The notes: generated by a model not told the origin, from the sequence alone. DNA of 64,000 bases from Chamaecyparis obtusa (GCA_027943335.1 BSBK01002795.1:496001-560000); one strand, 5' to 3'; shown: positions 35,016 to 47,041, numbered from the stretch's first letter. Translations and numbers: made by a program.

Positions 35016-35832
35016 ATCTTTGATCACATTGGCAGATCGGACTGACACAATGGTAGTGGGAAGTTAGTGAAACTAACTTTGCCCACGTAGAGAGAGTCCT
35101 TTCCAAGATTAGTGAAACTAACTATGCCAGTTCATGTCTGCGTAGAGGAGGTTGATAGTTCATGTGCGTAGAAGAGGCTGACCGTAGAGGAGACTGGAGC
35201 ACACATGCTATAATCACTTTTTGGCTTAACGCACTTGTGAAAGGCTGGAGACTGGAGCACACACGCTGTAATCACTATTTCTTGCTGGTGGAATGATGGG
35301 CAACTAGAGCACAACCACAGCAATCATCCATTGTTTCTCGTTGGTGGCATGCAGGCTCCGAAGACTGTTAAGACCGTTATCTTGTGCATTTGGTAGGGTG
35401 AGAGGAAAGGTAACAACATGTTATCATATGTACAAACCCGCATGGTAATGGAGTTTAGTCTCAATCCATAATGAAGGTATGAAAGTTTGATTCATGTTCA
35501 AGAAAATTAGAACAAGGTGTAGAGCGTGAAGGATTATTGGAGGATTATTGGGCTCAAGATAATGGCGTGATCTTGGGATTGATTTGTGGAATGTGTGGAT
35601 TATTCCTGAAATAGATAGCACTAAGAAATGGAGGGCAAAATCGTGTTGTGGGCACTCATAGCACGAAATGCTGATTGTTCAGGACGTCATTGTAGAAAAA
35701 TGATTTCTAATGAAATGCTGATTGTCCAAGACGTCATTGTAGAAAAATAATTTCTAACAGAAGTCTCCAACTTCTTTAGGTGAGCACACTTACATTTTTA
35801 AAAATTGTTGATTTGGATTGTATTGGCTTGAA
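35016..35832 (+). repeat. Element D leader with local duplications
   Basis: Untranslated leader of about 800 bp. TAGTGAAACTAACT occurs near 35066 and 35110. GGAGACTGGAGCACAC occurs near 35191 and 35247, with a weaker third copy near 35302. A 47-bp unit is duplicated in tandem at 35665-35758 (starts 35665 and 35712). Confidence 0.8.
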
Positions 35833-36663
35833 ATGGAGTTTTCGTTAGATAAATACTCTAGTTTCAATTTTCATACATGGAGAATAAAAATCAAAATGCA
35901 ATTGATAAATAAAAACCTATGGGGCATAGTAAGTGGAACATAAAAACCACCCACAGATGCAAATAAATTGTTGGAGTGGAATGGTAGAAATGATAAAGCC
36001 AAGGCTATTATTGGTCTTGCTCTTGCAGATTCTGAGCTTCATCACGTAGATCTAGATAACATTTATGTTGAGATTTGGGATAATTTAAACAAGTTGTTTG
36101 GAGGAAAAGCTATCAATGTAAAGTTTTCTCTCAAAATTCAATTGTTTAGATTCAAAATGGAAAATGGGATTACAATGTCTAATCATATAAGTAATTTAAG
36201 GTCTCCCATTAGACAACTTGCAGAACTTAAGGCTCCTATTGATGATGATGATGCTAAAGCCATCTTGTTAAATAGCTTATCTTCCAAATATAGTAATGTT
36301 GCCTATACACTAAGTCAACTCACTTCCCAGACTCTTGAGGATATGATTTCAGCCCTTCTAGCAGAAGAAAACATGACAAAAGAAGTCATAGAAGAAGCTC
36401 ATCAAATAGATCAGGAATTATACTCACAAAGTACTAAAAAAAGGTCAAATAACAATAGAAGAGACAATAGATGTTTTTACTACAAGAAAAAGGGGCACAC
36501 AGCATGGGTTTGTAGAACTAGAGCTAGTGATGTTCTTAAAGGAAAAATCAAAGAACAATCTGAAGAAGGAAATGTTGCCTACATTGAAAATGAGGACACA
36601 TCAGATGATGGAGAGGTTGTTAATGATTTTTGGTCTCGAATTAATCCCAATCTTGTGCTTTGA
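35833..36663 (+). pseudogene. Element D: Ty1/copia gag
   Basis: Starts ATG with MEFSLDKYSSFNFHTWRIK and continues in one frame to 36663, with a single in-frame TAA near 35941 (GIVSGT-stop-KPPTDAN). LSSKYSNVAYTL and LTSQTLEDMISALLAEE are typical of copia gag (UBN2 type), which packages the RNA in virus-like particles. The nucleocapsid knuckle reads CFYYKKKGHTAWVC: the second Cys of CCHC is Tyr. The acidic tail ends at a stop and no protease follows. The RNA-binding function is doubtful because of the changed knuckle and the internal stop. Confidence 0.9.
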
Positions 36664-36853
36664 ACCTCCACTTCTGGAGGTTGGTAGCATCGGAGGATGG
36701 AGGAATTTCTATCATCTCAAATTAGTTTCTTGCTTTGAGATGGTATTCTGCATGAGAAGCATTTTTGGCTTTCTATTTTTATTTTGCTATCTAATTCTGA
36801 CAAATTAGAAGAATGTATGTCTTGTGAAGACTCATTTTGGAGACAAGTTTAAG
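36664..36853. other. DNA between D gag and the A insertion
   Basis: No protease or integrase motif. A short inverted repeat, CCTCCACTTCTGGAGG, lies at 36666-36681. The sequence continues past A at 59272, once the ACTTG duplication is allowed for. Confidence 0.45.
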
Positions 36854-36858
36854 ACTTG

Positions 36859-37498
36859 TGTTATACACTAAGTTTGCACCTTTTCTCAAGCTCTCTTGGT
36901 CTTGATAACTCAGTATAACTTGAGAATCATCTCTAGGTTGTGGGACCTATGCTAATTGAGAAGAAACCTCCAGATTCTAGGCTAGTTCCTCTTGGATAAT
37001 CATCCTAATTTGCTTCTTGAATGAAAATGTAAAATTTTGAGGGAAAGGGATAGAAGGAGTGCATAAAATGGAAATGACTGAAAGAAAATCTATCTACTAG
37101 GTGATGCATCGAAACTAGGGTTTGGATCTCAGTATAAAAGATGAATCCTGATGAACAACTTAGGTCTAGGAGATCACAGCTCTCTGAATAGGCTTGCATA
37201 AGTATTTCATAAGAAGGTCTAAAATAGAAAGAGTCTATTTCAGGAAAAGATGATTTTTACAAACAATAGCATTACTGAAGATTCAGGCACAATTTATGAC
37301 CTGCAAACAATGTCCATCTCTACAACTGGACATAGGAATGAGACAAGATTGTTAAGGGGTTAAAGTATACCCACAAAGACATTCACATCCAATCACCTGC
37401 AACAATGCACAAAATTGCAGAAAAAAGAGAAGGACCAAGAACCTTAAACTATCATTGAGAAACATATGAATACTGAAATCGCTAAGATAACTCACACA
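36859..37498 (+). repeat. Element A left LTR (640 bp)
   Basis: Starts TGTTATACAC, ends CTCACACA. TATAAAAG is at 37133-37140. Four bases later comes TGGTAGGCCCAGTAGGA (37503 on), a possible primer-binding site whose tRNA I cannot name. The 64-codon antisense ORF (37005-37199) recurs in the right LTR (58926-59120) only because the LTRs are copies. Confidence 0.88.
37133..37140 (+). promoter_or_regulatory. TATA box in element A left LTR
   Basis: TATAAAAG after CTCAG, oriented toward gag. The same motif in the right LTR points left, back into the element, because that LTR is inverted. Confidence 0.6.
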
Positions 37499-37660
37499 AT
37501 TCTGGTAGGCCCAGTAGGACAGTAAAAGAAGTTTATTTGTTGAAGTTATGTCATCTCTGATATGCAGGTTGCATAATCCAGACCTTTAGAGGTTGTTTTA
37601 CCAAGTATATCTAGTGACTCTACTGGTTTCAAAGGTTCAGGCCAGCCTTGTTTAAGGCTT

Positions 37661-38763
37661 ATGAGAAAGATTGAGACTAGAAGCTCAAAACCCACCATTT
37701 TATCAGAGTTTCCCTCAAGAAGAAGTCACAAAAGCAGGTCAACTCAAAGAACATCCTCTACAAGGAGAGTTCAATCTACACCTCCTGATACATCACAAAG
37801 GAGACCTTCTCCCTTTCATTCTAGAAGAAGAGGTAGATCTCTAACCCAAGATTTAGAAGAGGATTTAAATCTAGCAGTAAATACAACTCATATAGTTGTT
37901 AATCTTCAGATTCCAACTCATATAGTGGCTAGAAATTTTGCCTTTGCACCTTTCAATCAAGGAAGTCCATTAAATTTTACAGTGCATCATGATGTGCCCT
38001 TGGTGGCATTAAAGAGTCTACCTGATTTCACAGGTGAAGGGCAAACAACAGCTTTCAAGCACACAAGAGATGTGACCACCATCTGCAGCATACACAACAT
38101 TATACAAGAGGATGTGGCCACCAAATTATTAGCAGCATCTCTAAAAGGTAAGGCTCTAGAGTGTTTTAGAATTTTAACTGTTGGTTCTATCACTTCATGG
38201 GATGAATTAGGGGATGCATTAAGTAAGCATTTTGAGGATAAATCAGATAATTTGTCTCTGGTTGAGCAGTTGACAACCATTAAGAGAGACCCTCAAGAAC
38301 AAATGACAGATTACAATAGTAGGTTCCTTAGGACATGGAATAGAATCCAAACCTCAGTAAGGCCATCGGCTGAACATGCCTTCTTGTACTACTTGCAAAG
38401 TCTAAATAAACAAATTTTTGTCATGATCCAGTCTATGGGTGGTACCACTTTACCCCAAGCCTTTGACACTATTGTCAGGGCTAAAAATTGTTTGATCCAG
38501 GAAGACATGATATAAAGAAGACCTCCCATGCCTATCTTCCCTAGTCTCCAGCCCATTGCATCTACACAAGTACCCACATTTACCCCTATTCCCACAATAT
38601 CAGCACCTCAAGCTAGCACCAGTGGTCAGGAGTTAACAACCAGCTTCTCTCAAGAGTTGCAAGAAATTAAGAATAATCAAGAAAGTAGTAAGCAAGAAAT
38701 GACAAATTTACTACAGGCTTTGACTAAAGAGGTCACAAATATAAAGAGGCAGGGTCAGGGAAT
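37661..38763 (+). pseudogene. Element A gag, first part (interrupted by element B)
   Basis: ATG at 37661 opens an Arg/Ser-rich N-terminus, followed by the gypsy gag core: LKSLPDFTGEGQTTAFKHTR, LLAASLKGKALECF, SWDELGDALSKHF and QMTDYNSRFLRTWNRI. A TAA at 38513-38515 interrupts the frame, which stays open after it to 38763, where B is inserted. The frame resumes exactly at 51446 once the GGAAT duplication is removed (reading GQGIRPPFQPQG). Gag forms the particle shell. The core is well preserved, but the stop and the 12.7-kb insertion make it inactive. Confidence 0.92.
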
Positions 38764-40876
38764 TGTTGGTAAACAGATTGTTCTTCTTTTTATACTCATT
38801 TTATTTGCCCAATTTATATCAAAAAACAACTTTACTCAATAGTTGGGAAACTCTTTCTGAGAATATCTAGTTTCCCTCTAAATTGAGGTACAGCTCCCTA
38901 TGTGAAAAATATTCAATGAATTTTGTTTCAATTCTAATCCCTACTACAAGTATGTTCTTAACCAGAGAACAGTAGAGGAAACTGAGTTCCACCCAGGCAA
39001 GTGAAATCTCAAGCAGGGTCTAAATGCACAGATGTTATGTTAATGATCTCCACAATCTTATGAACTTCACAACACAACAATATGAAAATGCATATTATGA
39101 AAGTATGATTATGTATGAAATGCAAATGGAGTATGTTGATGCAATTTCACAACCAGTTATAACTCTCTGATTATTCTACTGATTAATAAAACCGAAAACA
39201 ACGAGACAAAACTATGTTCATTCACCATTTTCAATTCAATGCAATGAAATGACATCAGATACAGTTGGATAGTAAATGGATGGTATCAGACTTGATTGTC
39301 TCTACAATCAATTTCACACTAGAATTTGCTGAACTTTTATTAACTTCTTTCAAAGAATTTATAGAGTTTACAATGAATCATGCTCGTAGGGACTGATGAC
39401 CTTTCAATTTTCATGAATATAAAAAGATTGGGAACAAGCAACTTCAAAAATACAATGAAGAGGAAACAATTTGACTTTGTCCCTTCACCTTCCCTCACTA
39501 ATATTAATCTCTTCCAATATATCATCTTGATCAAAGAAAACTTCATCACCTTGAAAAATGGTGTCCCCGTGATCCCTATTGAGAGCATCCATCCGGCATT
39601 GACTGTTTACCTCTTCGCATGATCGCTTTGCTATTAGCACACATGGATTCCAGTAGAGCACCATTTGTTTAGTCTTTCCTGTCATTGACTTTTCTTACAT
39701 GCCTGAGCTTCCATTGTCTTGTCGCATTTGCTTATTCTCGTCACTGATTAATGTTGTCGCATGATCGCATGGTATTATTTTGATTCATGCGATCATGTGA
39801 CCACTCTATAATTGGTCAACTTCTACAAGCATCTTCGGTCCCACCAAGCTACATGTCTCAATCTTGCATGTTCGCAAGACAATTCTCTATTTCATGCGAT
39901 CTTGCAGGGACCATAGATCTGGACACCGCAACTAAGAGCCTGCATCTGCTAGGGAGTCCACGTGGTTGCATTACGCATGATCGCAAGACCGGTTTCTCAG
40001 TCATGCGATCTTGCAGGGACCGTAGATCTGGACACCACAACTAAGAGCCCGCATCTGCTCAGGAGTCCACGTGGTTGCATCGCGCATGATCGCAAGACCG
40101 ATTTCTTAGTCATGCGATCTTGCGGGGACCGTAGATCTGGAGACCGTAGGGCTTCCACTGTCTTGTCGCATGATTGCAAGACAATAATTTTATTTATGCG
40201 ATCATGTGACCATTCCATGATTGGTCAACTCTACAAGCATGATCGCATCTACGCTGTTAGCATATGTGGGTCCTAGCAGGCTTCATTATCGCATGATCGC
40301 ATGGTATTATTTTAATCCATGCGATCATGTGACCGCTCTTTTCTAACTGTCACAAATGCACGTGGAAAATCTTTAACTTAAGTGACACTGCCGGATGAAT
40401 AAAGATATGTGCACCTGCCTATCACAGATGTATCAAAAGGTAATGAAAGATTATTAAACCTGACACAGGTGAAGACTGTTGAAACATTTCGAGCTTAGGT
40501 AGAAACATTGAAAAGATGCTACGGCCAGCCGAGCTCGGGTGGTGACAATGTAATAAGATTGAACACACGGCTCTATCACTGCATCTTCTTCTTGATTCTT
40601 TGCACACACTTGAAGATCATGTATTTCAAACATCTACCTACTTGAGAAAAAGAATCAATTGGAGCATCAAGACTTTGTTAGGTTAGGAACTATAAGCTAC
40701 CCAATGATAAAGAGACTTTAGAACCACCCAACTGGCTTGAACTAAGAAGGAAAAGTGAGGGGAACCTGGAAAAATCATCCTACCCTAGGGAAGACTTAGA
40801 CTTAGACACAGACATGACTGTGACACCAAAATTTTCCACTTGACAGCATAGCCATAGGATGAAAAGTGGGGCAACA
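38764..40876 (-). repeat. Element B 3' LTR (2113 bp)
   Basis: Plus-strand start TGTTGGTAAAC, end GGGGCAACA. It has the same length as 49333-51445 and is collinear with it. It contains a 109-bp tandem repeat (39893-40200). Next to it on the minus strand is CTAGTCAGAGCCAGC, a poor polypurine tract. Confidence 0.95.
39893..40200. repeat. 109-bp repeats with GATCGCATG-type palindromes (B 3' LTR)
   Basis: CATGCGATCTTGC starts copies at 39893, 40002 and 40111 (spacing 109 bp); the third copy is partial. Each unit also carries GCATGATCGCAAGAC, so CATGCGATC and its inverse alternate. Further GCATGATCGCATGG and CATGCGATCATGTG motifs flank the array (39761-39800, 40290-40330). Confidence 0.9.
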
Positions 40877-41095
40877 GCTGGCTCTGACTAGGGACTTGAA
40901 CATTCCCATGTTTAAGTAATGAATCTTGAATCTCTAGTTTTGCACATGAATGAAAGGGCAGCAACACAACAAAACTGAACAAGAGAAACAAAATAGCAAG
41001 GAAGCTAATGCACACAAAAGAAAAAGGGAAAACCAAACTAGGAAACACACACTAGAACAAAACTATAGCACATAACAGGGGATACCTGTTTTCAA
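40877..41095 (-). other. Element B 3' untranslated segment
   Basis: Short segment between the integrase stop and the 3' LTR. No clear purine-rich tract at the LTR edge. Confidence 0.5.
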
Positions 41096-42289
41096 TTGAT
41101 CATTTGATATAATTTCAGATCTTGACCATTGTAGGTCAAGGGAAGTACCTCTCCATCCGCATATGCCAACTTGAAAGAAATCTTCTCAAATTCCTGGTGG
41201 ATAGTATAAGGACCCTTTCCATAATGTTTCAAACTTTCCATGCATCCCCTTGGGAGCTCTCCTCTTATCCCATAGTAACACAAGATCTCCAACCATGAAT
41301 TTACAGGGCCTAGCTTTCTTATCAAACAAGTTCTTCACCTTCATTTGATGTTGAGTAATATGATCCACCATTCTTTCTCTTTCTTCTTCTAGTTTGCTCA
41401 AATACATGATTCTTTTCTCCAAACCATCCTTGTAAATATCATCCTCTATAACTATCCTCAACTTACATGTTGCCAACTCCAGCAGTAGTGGAAGGTTTGC
41501 TTCAACTCCATACACTAGCTCAAATGTAGACATCCCAATTGCTCTCTTTAGAGTCACTCTATCAGCCCATAGTGCTTCATGTATCTTTTTGTGCCAATTC
41601 TTATGATTGTCTAACACCAATTTCTTAACAATATTGATCAAGTTTGTATTACTTGATTTCTCTTGACCATTTCCTTGTGGGAAATAGTCAGATGAATGAC
41701 TGATTGAGATACCATACTCAAAACAAAAATCAGTAATTTCAATAGATGAAAAGTAGGTAGCATTATCCATCACTAATTTATGAGGAACCCCAAATCTTAC
41801 AATAATATTCTCCTTTATAAATTCACACACTACTTCGGAAGTGGTCTTCTTGGTTGCTTTAGCTTCAACCCACTTCGTGAAGTAATCAGTGGTTGTAATT
41901 ATGTAAGAATGCCCTACACTAGATGCTGGATTTATTGGACCTATGAAGTCAAGGCCCCATTGCTGAAATGGACCATCTATGATAACTGGTTTTAATGGAA
42001 GCGTTGCTAACTGTGGTTTTCCGGAAAACATTCTGCACTTTTGACATTTAGCCACCCTATGATATGCATCTCTGAACATACCAGGCCAGTAATAACATTG
42101 CCTCAAAATTTTAAAAGTTGTAACTGAAGAAGAAAAATGTCCTCCACAAGCCTCGTCATGAAAAGTTTTCAGCAAACGCTCCTATTGTTGCTTATCAACA
42201 CACCTCAAAAACATGCCATCAATTGATCTCTTGTAGAGCTTATCTTCCCAAATCACATATTTAGCAGCTTTTAATTTTAAATCCCTTCT
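41096..42289 (-). pseudogene. Element B integrase
   Basis: From right to left it opens after a stop (about 42184) with the zinc-binding region FHDEACGGHF...YYWPGMF...CQKCRMF (HHCC). The catalytic core has QWGLDFIG (first Asp) and KLVMDNATYF (second Asp). The place of the catalytic Glu reads GNGQEKSSNTN where GQAESSNK is usual, so the Glu is displaced or replaced by Lys. The C-terminal part has KARPCKFMVGDLVLLWDKR. A frameshift near 41210 leads to the tail YGKGPYTIHQEF...YNGQDLKLY ending at 41096. Integrase joins cDNA to the target. The altered DDE triad makes this copy inactive. Confidence 0.92.
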
Positions 42290-43920
42290 CTATTTGGCTG
42301 TCAATCCTTCCAAACATTCTCCATAAGTTAAAATGTATGCAATATTTTCAAACCAAGGATCTTGGAGACTTACATTTAAAACCAGTTGATTTGCTGTCGG
42401 TTCTTCATCTTCCAAATTCTCTGCTATGGCTTTACATAATGCATTTCCTCTGACTAATTTTGCAGGCTTAATTTCAATATCACATTCTTGAGTTTTGGCA
42501 ATCCATGAACCTCTATTATTGCAGCCAACATCTTGTTGTGTTAAAATACTTTTCACAACAATATCAGGCACAAAAATTAAAGAATGTGAATGTAAAATAT
42601 AGAAACAAAATTTTTTCAATGCTTTCACTACAACATATGCATGTTTCTCTAATTTTGAGTACTTCAATTCATGCTCCTTCAAAGGTATACTCATGAATGC
42701 TATAGGTGCCTGAATTTCTTCTTTATTTTCTTGTATCAAAATTGCAGACAATGTATGTTCTGGGGCATAGCAATATATAATAAAATCTTTTCTATAATTA
42801 GGATGACTTAGGACTGGTGCATTAGCAATTGCTTCCTTAATTTCATTGAAAGCTTGTTTTCCCCGTTCATTCCATTTAAAAGCAGAATTACCTTTCATCA
42901 TGTCCACAATACATTTGGTAATCTCTAAAAAATCAAGAACAAACCTTCTAAGAAAATTAACTTGGTCAAAGAAAGATTTAATAATAGTCTTATTTGAAGG
43001 CAAGCTTAATCTCTGAATAGCTTTCACACATTTTGGGTCAATCCTTATTCCTTCCTATGACACAATATGGCCCAATAGTTTTCCTTCCGTTACACAGAAA
43101 ACTATTTTTTTAGGGTTTAGAGATATACCATGCTCTCTACATCGCTATAGCACTTTCTTCAAATCATCTATGTGATCTTTCCTCTTCTTAGAAAACATCA
43201 TTAAGTCATCAAGGTAAATCATAATTATTTTGTTCTTCATATCAGCAAATGAAGCATCCATACCTTGCTGAAAAGTAGCACTAGCGTTAATCAAACCAAA
43301 TGGCATTCTGTGATATGCAAAGGTACCCCAAGGAGTTGTAAAAGTTTTTTGTGTTGATCCTTCTTCTCCACTTCAATTTGATTGTATCTGAAAAATCTAT
43401 CAAACATAGACATCATCTCAGCTCCAGCTACTGTTTGTAATAGATGATCCATGTTTGGCAATGCATAGTTATCTTTCAACGAAGCTTGATTTAAATTCTG
43501 GAAGTCAACATATATTCTTATTTCACCATTTTTCTTTCTCACCGGCACAATGTTTGCAATCCATTTAGAATGATGTATTGGATAAATAATTTTAGCTTTC
43601 AACATTTTGTCAATCTCCCTGTAAATAGCATCTGCTACCTTTGGATTATAACATCTCTATTTTTGTCGAAAAGGTACAGCATCTGGTTTCAGAGGAATCA
43701 TGTGTTTGAAATTTCCACTCATGAAGCTTTTTAAATCTTCATAGCTCCAGGCAAAGATGTCTTGATATTCTTGAAATAATTTCTTTGCCTTCTCCTTTTC
43801 CTCCAGTGTACAACATTTACCAATATTTATCATTTTGGGATTAACATCTATCCCAATATTTATATTTTCAAACTCTCCTATAGTTGGCCCCTTCTCTGCT
43901 CTTTTCTTCTTTACATACAT
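42290..43920 (-). pseudogene. Element B reverse transcriptase and RNase H
   Basis: The N-terminal part (43920-43657) reads FQEYQDIFAWSYEDLKSF, then a stop, then IIYPIHHSKWIANIVPVRKK and IRIYVDFQNLNQASLKDNY (RT motifs; 43605-43291). A frameshift follows near 43300. IYLDDLMMFSKK (about 43205-43217) keeps the YLDD active site. Next come ISLNPKKIVFCVTEGKLLGHIVS and the RNase H segment (43027-42290) with FKWNERGKQAFNEIK, FIIYCYAPEHTLSAILIQ and LKYSKLEKHAYVVVKALKKF. The usual first RNase H Asp of YTDAS-type motifs is Ala (YCYAPEH). Stops and shifts make it inactive. Confidence 0.92.
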
Positions 43921-43926
43921 ATCATG

Positions 43927-44577
43927 TCAATTGAAGAGCTTTTCTAGAGACACAAAATAAAGTGGAATTGTATTACTTTTCAATTGTGTAATCCCTGAAT
44001 TTTCATGTTTTTTTTTCTCTATAGAATCATCCAAACAATTACTTTCATCTTCTTCATCAAGGCCTTCAGTATTCTCCAAAAATAGCTGCAGACCTTTATC
44101 ATCATTGAAAATCTGCCAATCTTCTATATTGTCTAGTATTGATGGCCTGTAGATGACTTCAATCTGGTATTTCTTATCTTTAAAATCCTGATGAGGAAGC
44201 AATAAGGATGTTGATACAACCAAAGAGTCTGCCTTCATATTCATTTCTCTAGGGACATAATTCAAAGAAAATGCATCTAATGTTTCAATTTCATCCCAAA
44301 CTCTGTTCCTGTAATTTTTCAACTTATGATTTTTCACTGAATACTAACCTCTCACTTGTTTTACAACCAGCTCTGCATCACCTTGAGCTTTTAGAATTTT
44401 AATTCCTTTTTCCTTAGCTGCTATGATGCCAAGAAGTAATGCCTCATATTTAGCACTGTTATTGGTGTTATTAAATTGTAATTTAAATGCTAGAGGCTCT
44501 AATTCACTAGTTGGAGAAATTAAAACAATACCAGCACCGGAACTGGATGATGAGTAGTGACCATCAAATTCTAGTGT
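43927..44577 (-). pseudogene. Element B RNase H-like domain between protease and RT
   Basis: Starting a few codons after the protease frame stops, the translation reads TLEFDGHYSSSSGAGIVLISP, NNTNNSAKYEALLLGI, ILKAQGDAELVVKQVRG, a stop (about 44344), then YVPREMNMKADSLVV. The D, E, D and D positions of an RNase H of the RVT_3/archaeal type are all recognisable (FDG, KYEA, GDAE, KADS). An acidic linker follows, ending QLKSNTIPLYFVSLEKLF. This is a second RNase H in addition to the one after RT, and it lies before RT. Element A has the same arrangement (52953-53340). Confidence 0.85.
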
Positions 44578-45102
44578 CTAGATTTGTGTTTCTTTTCCAG
44601 AATTTTCAGATTCTGATTTTTCTAATTCATTTTCCATAGCATCATCCTCTATATACAACATGTAATTACCAAACTCCAACTCTTGATATAAAATTTGGGC
44701 CTTAGGATTGTCTAATTTTTGAACTGTGAATTTAGATTTCTCCTCAGGTTCTAATTTCACTCTTTCGTTACCAACAGGAATTATTGCTTGAGACCAATCT
44801 AATTTAATCTCTCCACCTAAATCCCTGCAAAAACTTCTACTCAACAATAGGCCATAACTAACAGGAATGTCTGCAACTAAAATGGTTAGAAGTATTCTCT
44901 TTTTTGGATATGCTGCCAATGCAACCTGTATGTCTTTGATTTGACCCACCAAACTCACTTGTTTTGCATCCATTGCATAATATCTACCATTGGCTTTAGT
45001 AAGAGTTAAGCCTAACGCTTTATCCATTGTATAAGGCATCACATTATTCGAAGCTCTGGAATCAATAATATAATTTCTTAACTTCCACCCATTGATAAAC
45101 AA
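44578..45102 (-). pseudogene. Element B aspartic protease
   Basis: LRNYIIDSRASNNVMP is the active-site region; the consensus D-S/T-G-A is D-S-R-A here, so the Gly is lost. Further on are GLTLTKANGRYYAMD, ILLTILVADIPVSYGLLLSRSF and DLGGEIKLDWSQAIIPVG, the typical Ty3/gypsy retropepsin layout. A Glu-rich tail ends at 44578. The protease would cleave the polyprotein. Confidence 0.88.
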
Positions 45103-45156
45103 TGAAACATAGAATGGTTCTAGTTTTTTCCCATGAGAAGTAGCTAGGACAGAATT

Positions 45157-46145
45157 CTAAACTTCATTGAAAAGGTTGTTAGTCAATGTTTCATCCTCTA
45201 ATCCAGAAGTTGCAGCATGATTTAATTCAATATTTTCATCTTTACAATGCTCAATAAATCTTTTCAATTCATTGGGATGTGATTTAAGATAATCAATGGT
45301 GGAAACCTGAATTTTAGAATCTTTACAAAACTGAATAAAGTCAAAGGAACTACACTCCTTACCAGATTGCAAAGTGTTCACTCCTTGATTAGTATCCTGT
45401 GTTTTAGGTGCTGGTTGACTTTGGTTTGCTGGAGCATCTTTTGAATTAGCAACCACCTTTGCCTTTTGTCCTCTAGTGAGCACGTTATAAGTGTGTCCAT
45501 TGATAGTGGCATAACATTCTCCCTGCTTCTCTGAGTCTGATACATACTCTAAAAATAAATTTTTGGAGTCGCCATTTGAGTATGACTTAGTCTCATCACC
45601 GGACAGGGGAGAATTGGGCTCATTGGTAGTCAAAAACTGCATTCTACTGATCACATCTGGACAACTTTCACTGTCATGATCAGTAGTCAAATGAAGCACA
45701 CATTCATTCACTTTTTTAGGTGGAGCCTCTATTGCTAACCTTTGTTGCAATCTAGGCAATTGCAAAGGTTTGTTACTATTCTCTTGCTCTGAAAAATTCC
45801 TTTGGTATGGATTGTTAAATCTTGGGAGCTACCTTTTCAAAGCAATCAGCTCATTTGATAACTTTTGAATCATTTCTTCTGATGAAGTGGTTCCACTTGT
45901 ACTAGCTCTATTCTACATTTCACGCTTCCACCTTCCTGCAAAAATCATGTCATCCTCAAACTCTACAGCATTTCTCTGAGCTACCTCTAAATCTACAGGT
46001 CTAGATCTCCTCAATTCAAAATTAACCTCAGGAGGCATGGCACTGATGAAGAATGTTTTTAAATTGCCTACTGTAGGTCTACATGCTGCTGGAATTCTAT
46101 TAGTAATTTTGTTGAAAGTAGCAACAAAATCTCTCATGCTCATAG
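45157..46145 (-). pseudogene. Element B gag, C-terminal part
   Basis: Resumes after element C with SMRDFVATFNKITNRIPAA and MPPEVNFELRRSRPVDLE (end of the gag core), a stop near 45913, then the nucleocapsid part (45765-45157), NECVLHLTTDHDSESCP. This is a CX2C-X4-H-X4-C-like finger with the second Cys replaced by His. The acidic C-terminal tail includes DSKIQVSTIDYLKSHPNEL. The insertion of C and the stop disable it. Confidence 0.88.
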
Positions 46146-47038
46146 TGTTAGGCCATTTTTCCAGTCATTGCAAAATCCTTTAAAATGGCCTCTCTCCTGC
46201 AAATGTGTGTCAAGTTTCCTACTCCTTGTAGTCATTGTTGTTTCCTTGCTCTGGTCCAAAGCATGTCTCCTAATTTGTAAAACCCAGTAAGATTTTCAAG
46301 TTCTAAGGTCCGCGGGAAGTAAACTTTAAAATTTTCCACAATGTCGAAAACCCACAGTGTTTGCAAAAATACATGATGTTTTCAATCTTTTGCCAATAAC
46401 CTACATTGTTTTCAACCCCTTTGTCTTCCAGTGGATGCTGGTTAATGTATTACTTATTCCTAGGTCTTCCTTTGGATAAGTGATAACATATTTGGGTGCA
46501 CAGGTGGTTTGGTAATGTATGATCTGGTCAGGGTGAGTGTGTTGTCTTCTTGTTTCATAGCTCTATTGTAGTGAAGTATTTGACTCTGCTTCCCATTGGA
46601 TAAGGCACTGGTCTATGAGAGACTTAGGATACTTCAGGGGTCCATTCAACCCAACATCAATCATTGAAATGAAATCCTTTCCCTTCATGTTGGTAGTAGT
46701 AATAGGAGGTCCCATCTGGTTTTCAGACTCATTGCATGCAGATCAGGTTATTGCATTAGATTTGGTTTCATTGGGGTATAGGATACCTACAGGGGTCTGG
46801 AAACTCTTCCACAATAATACATCTACAGGCCTTTTGTTCATCAACTCAAGAAGAGTCATGAGTGTGCAGATGAGGCAATACCCACCTAAGTGATGTGGAG
46901 CTCTAAGCAGAAGGAGGATGTTCTTTATCCTCATCAATTGGCACTTTTTCCCTTGTCAGACTTTGGAGTGAAGACTAACCAGTTTGTCAATCATAGTGTA
47001 AACCTAGCACCATGTGGGAACAAGTTTAAAGGCCAACA
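46146..47038 (+). repeat. Element C left LTR (893 bp)
   Basis: Starts TGTTAGGCC and ends GGCCAACA. Differs from the right LTR by substitutions, most dense in the first 120 bp. Open frames such as 46615-46893 (recurring at 48162-48416) are part of the LTR and not treated as genes. Confidence 0.93.
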
Positions 47039-47041
47039 AAA

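Noticed and set aside
37005..37199. 64-codon antisense ORF conserved at 58926-59120
   Set aside because: Both copies lie in LTRs of element A, so similarity follows from LTR duplication and not from selection on the ORF.
46615..46893. ORF in C left LTR repeated at 48162-48416
   Set aside because: Repetition reflects the two LTRs; no domain recognised.
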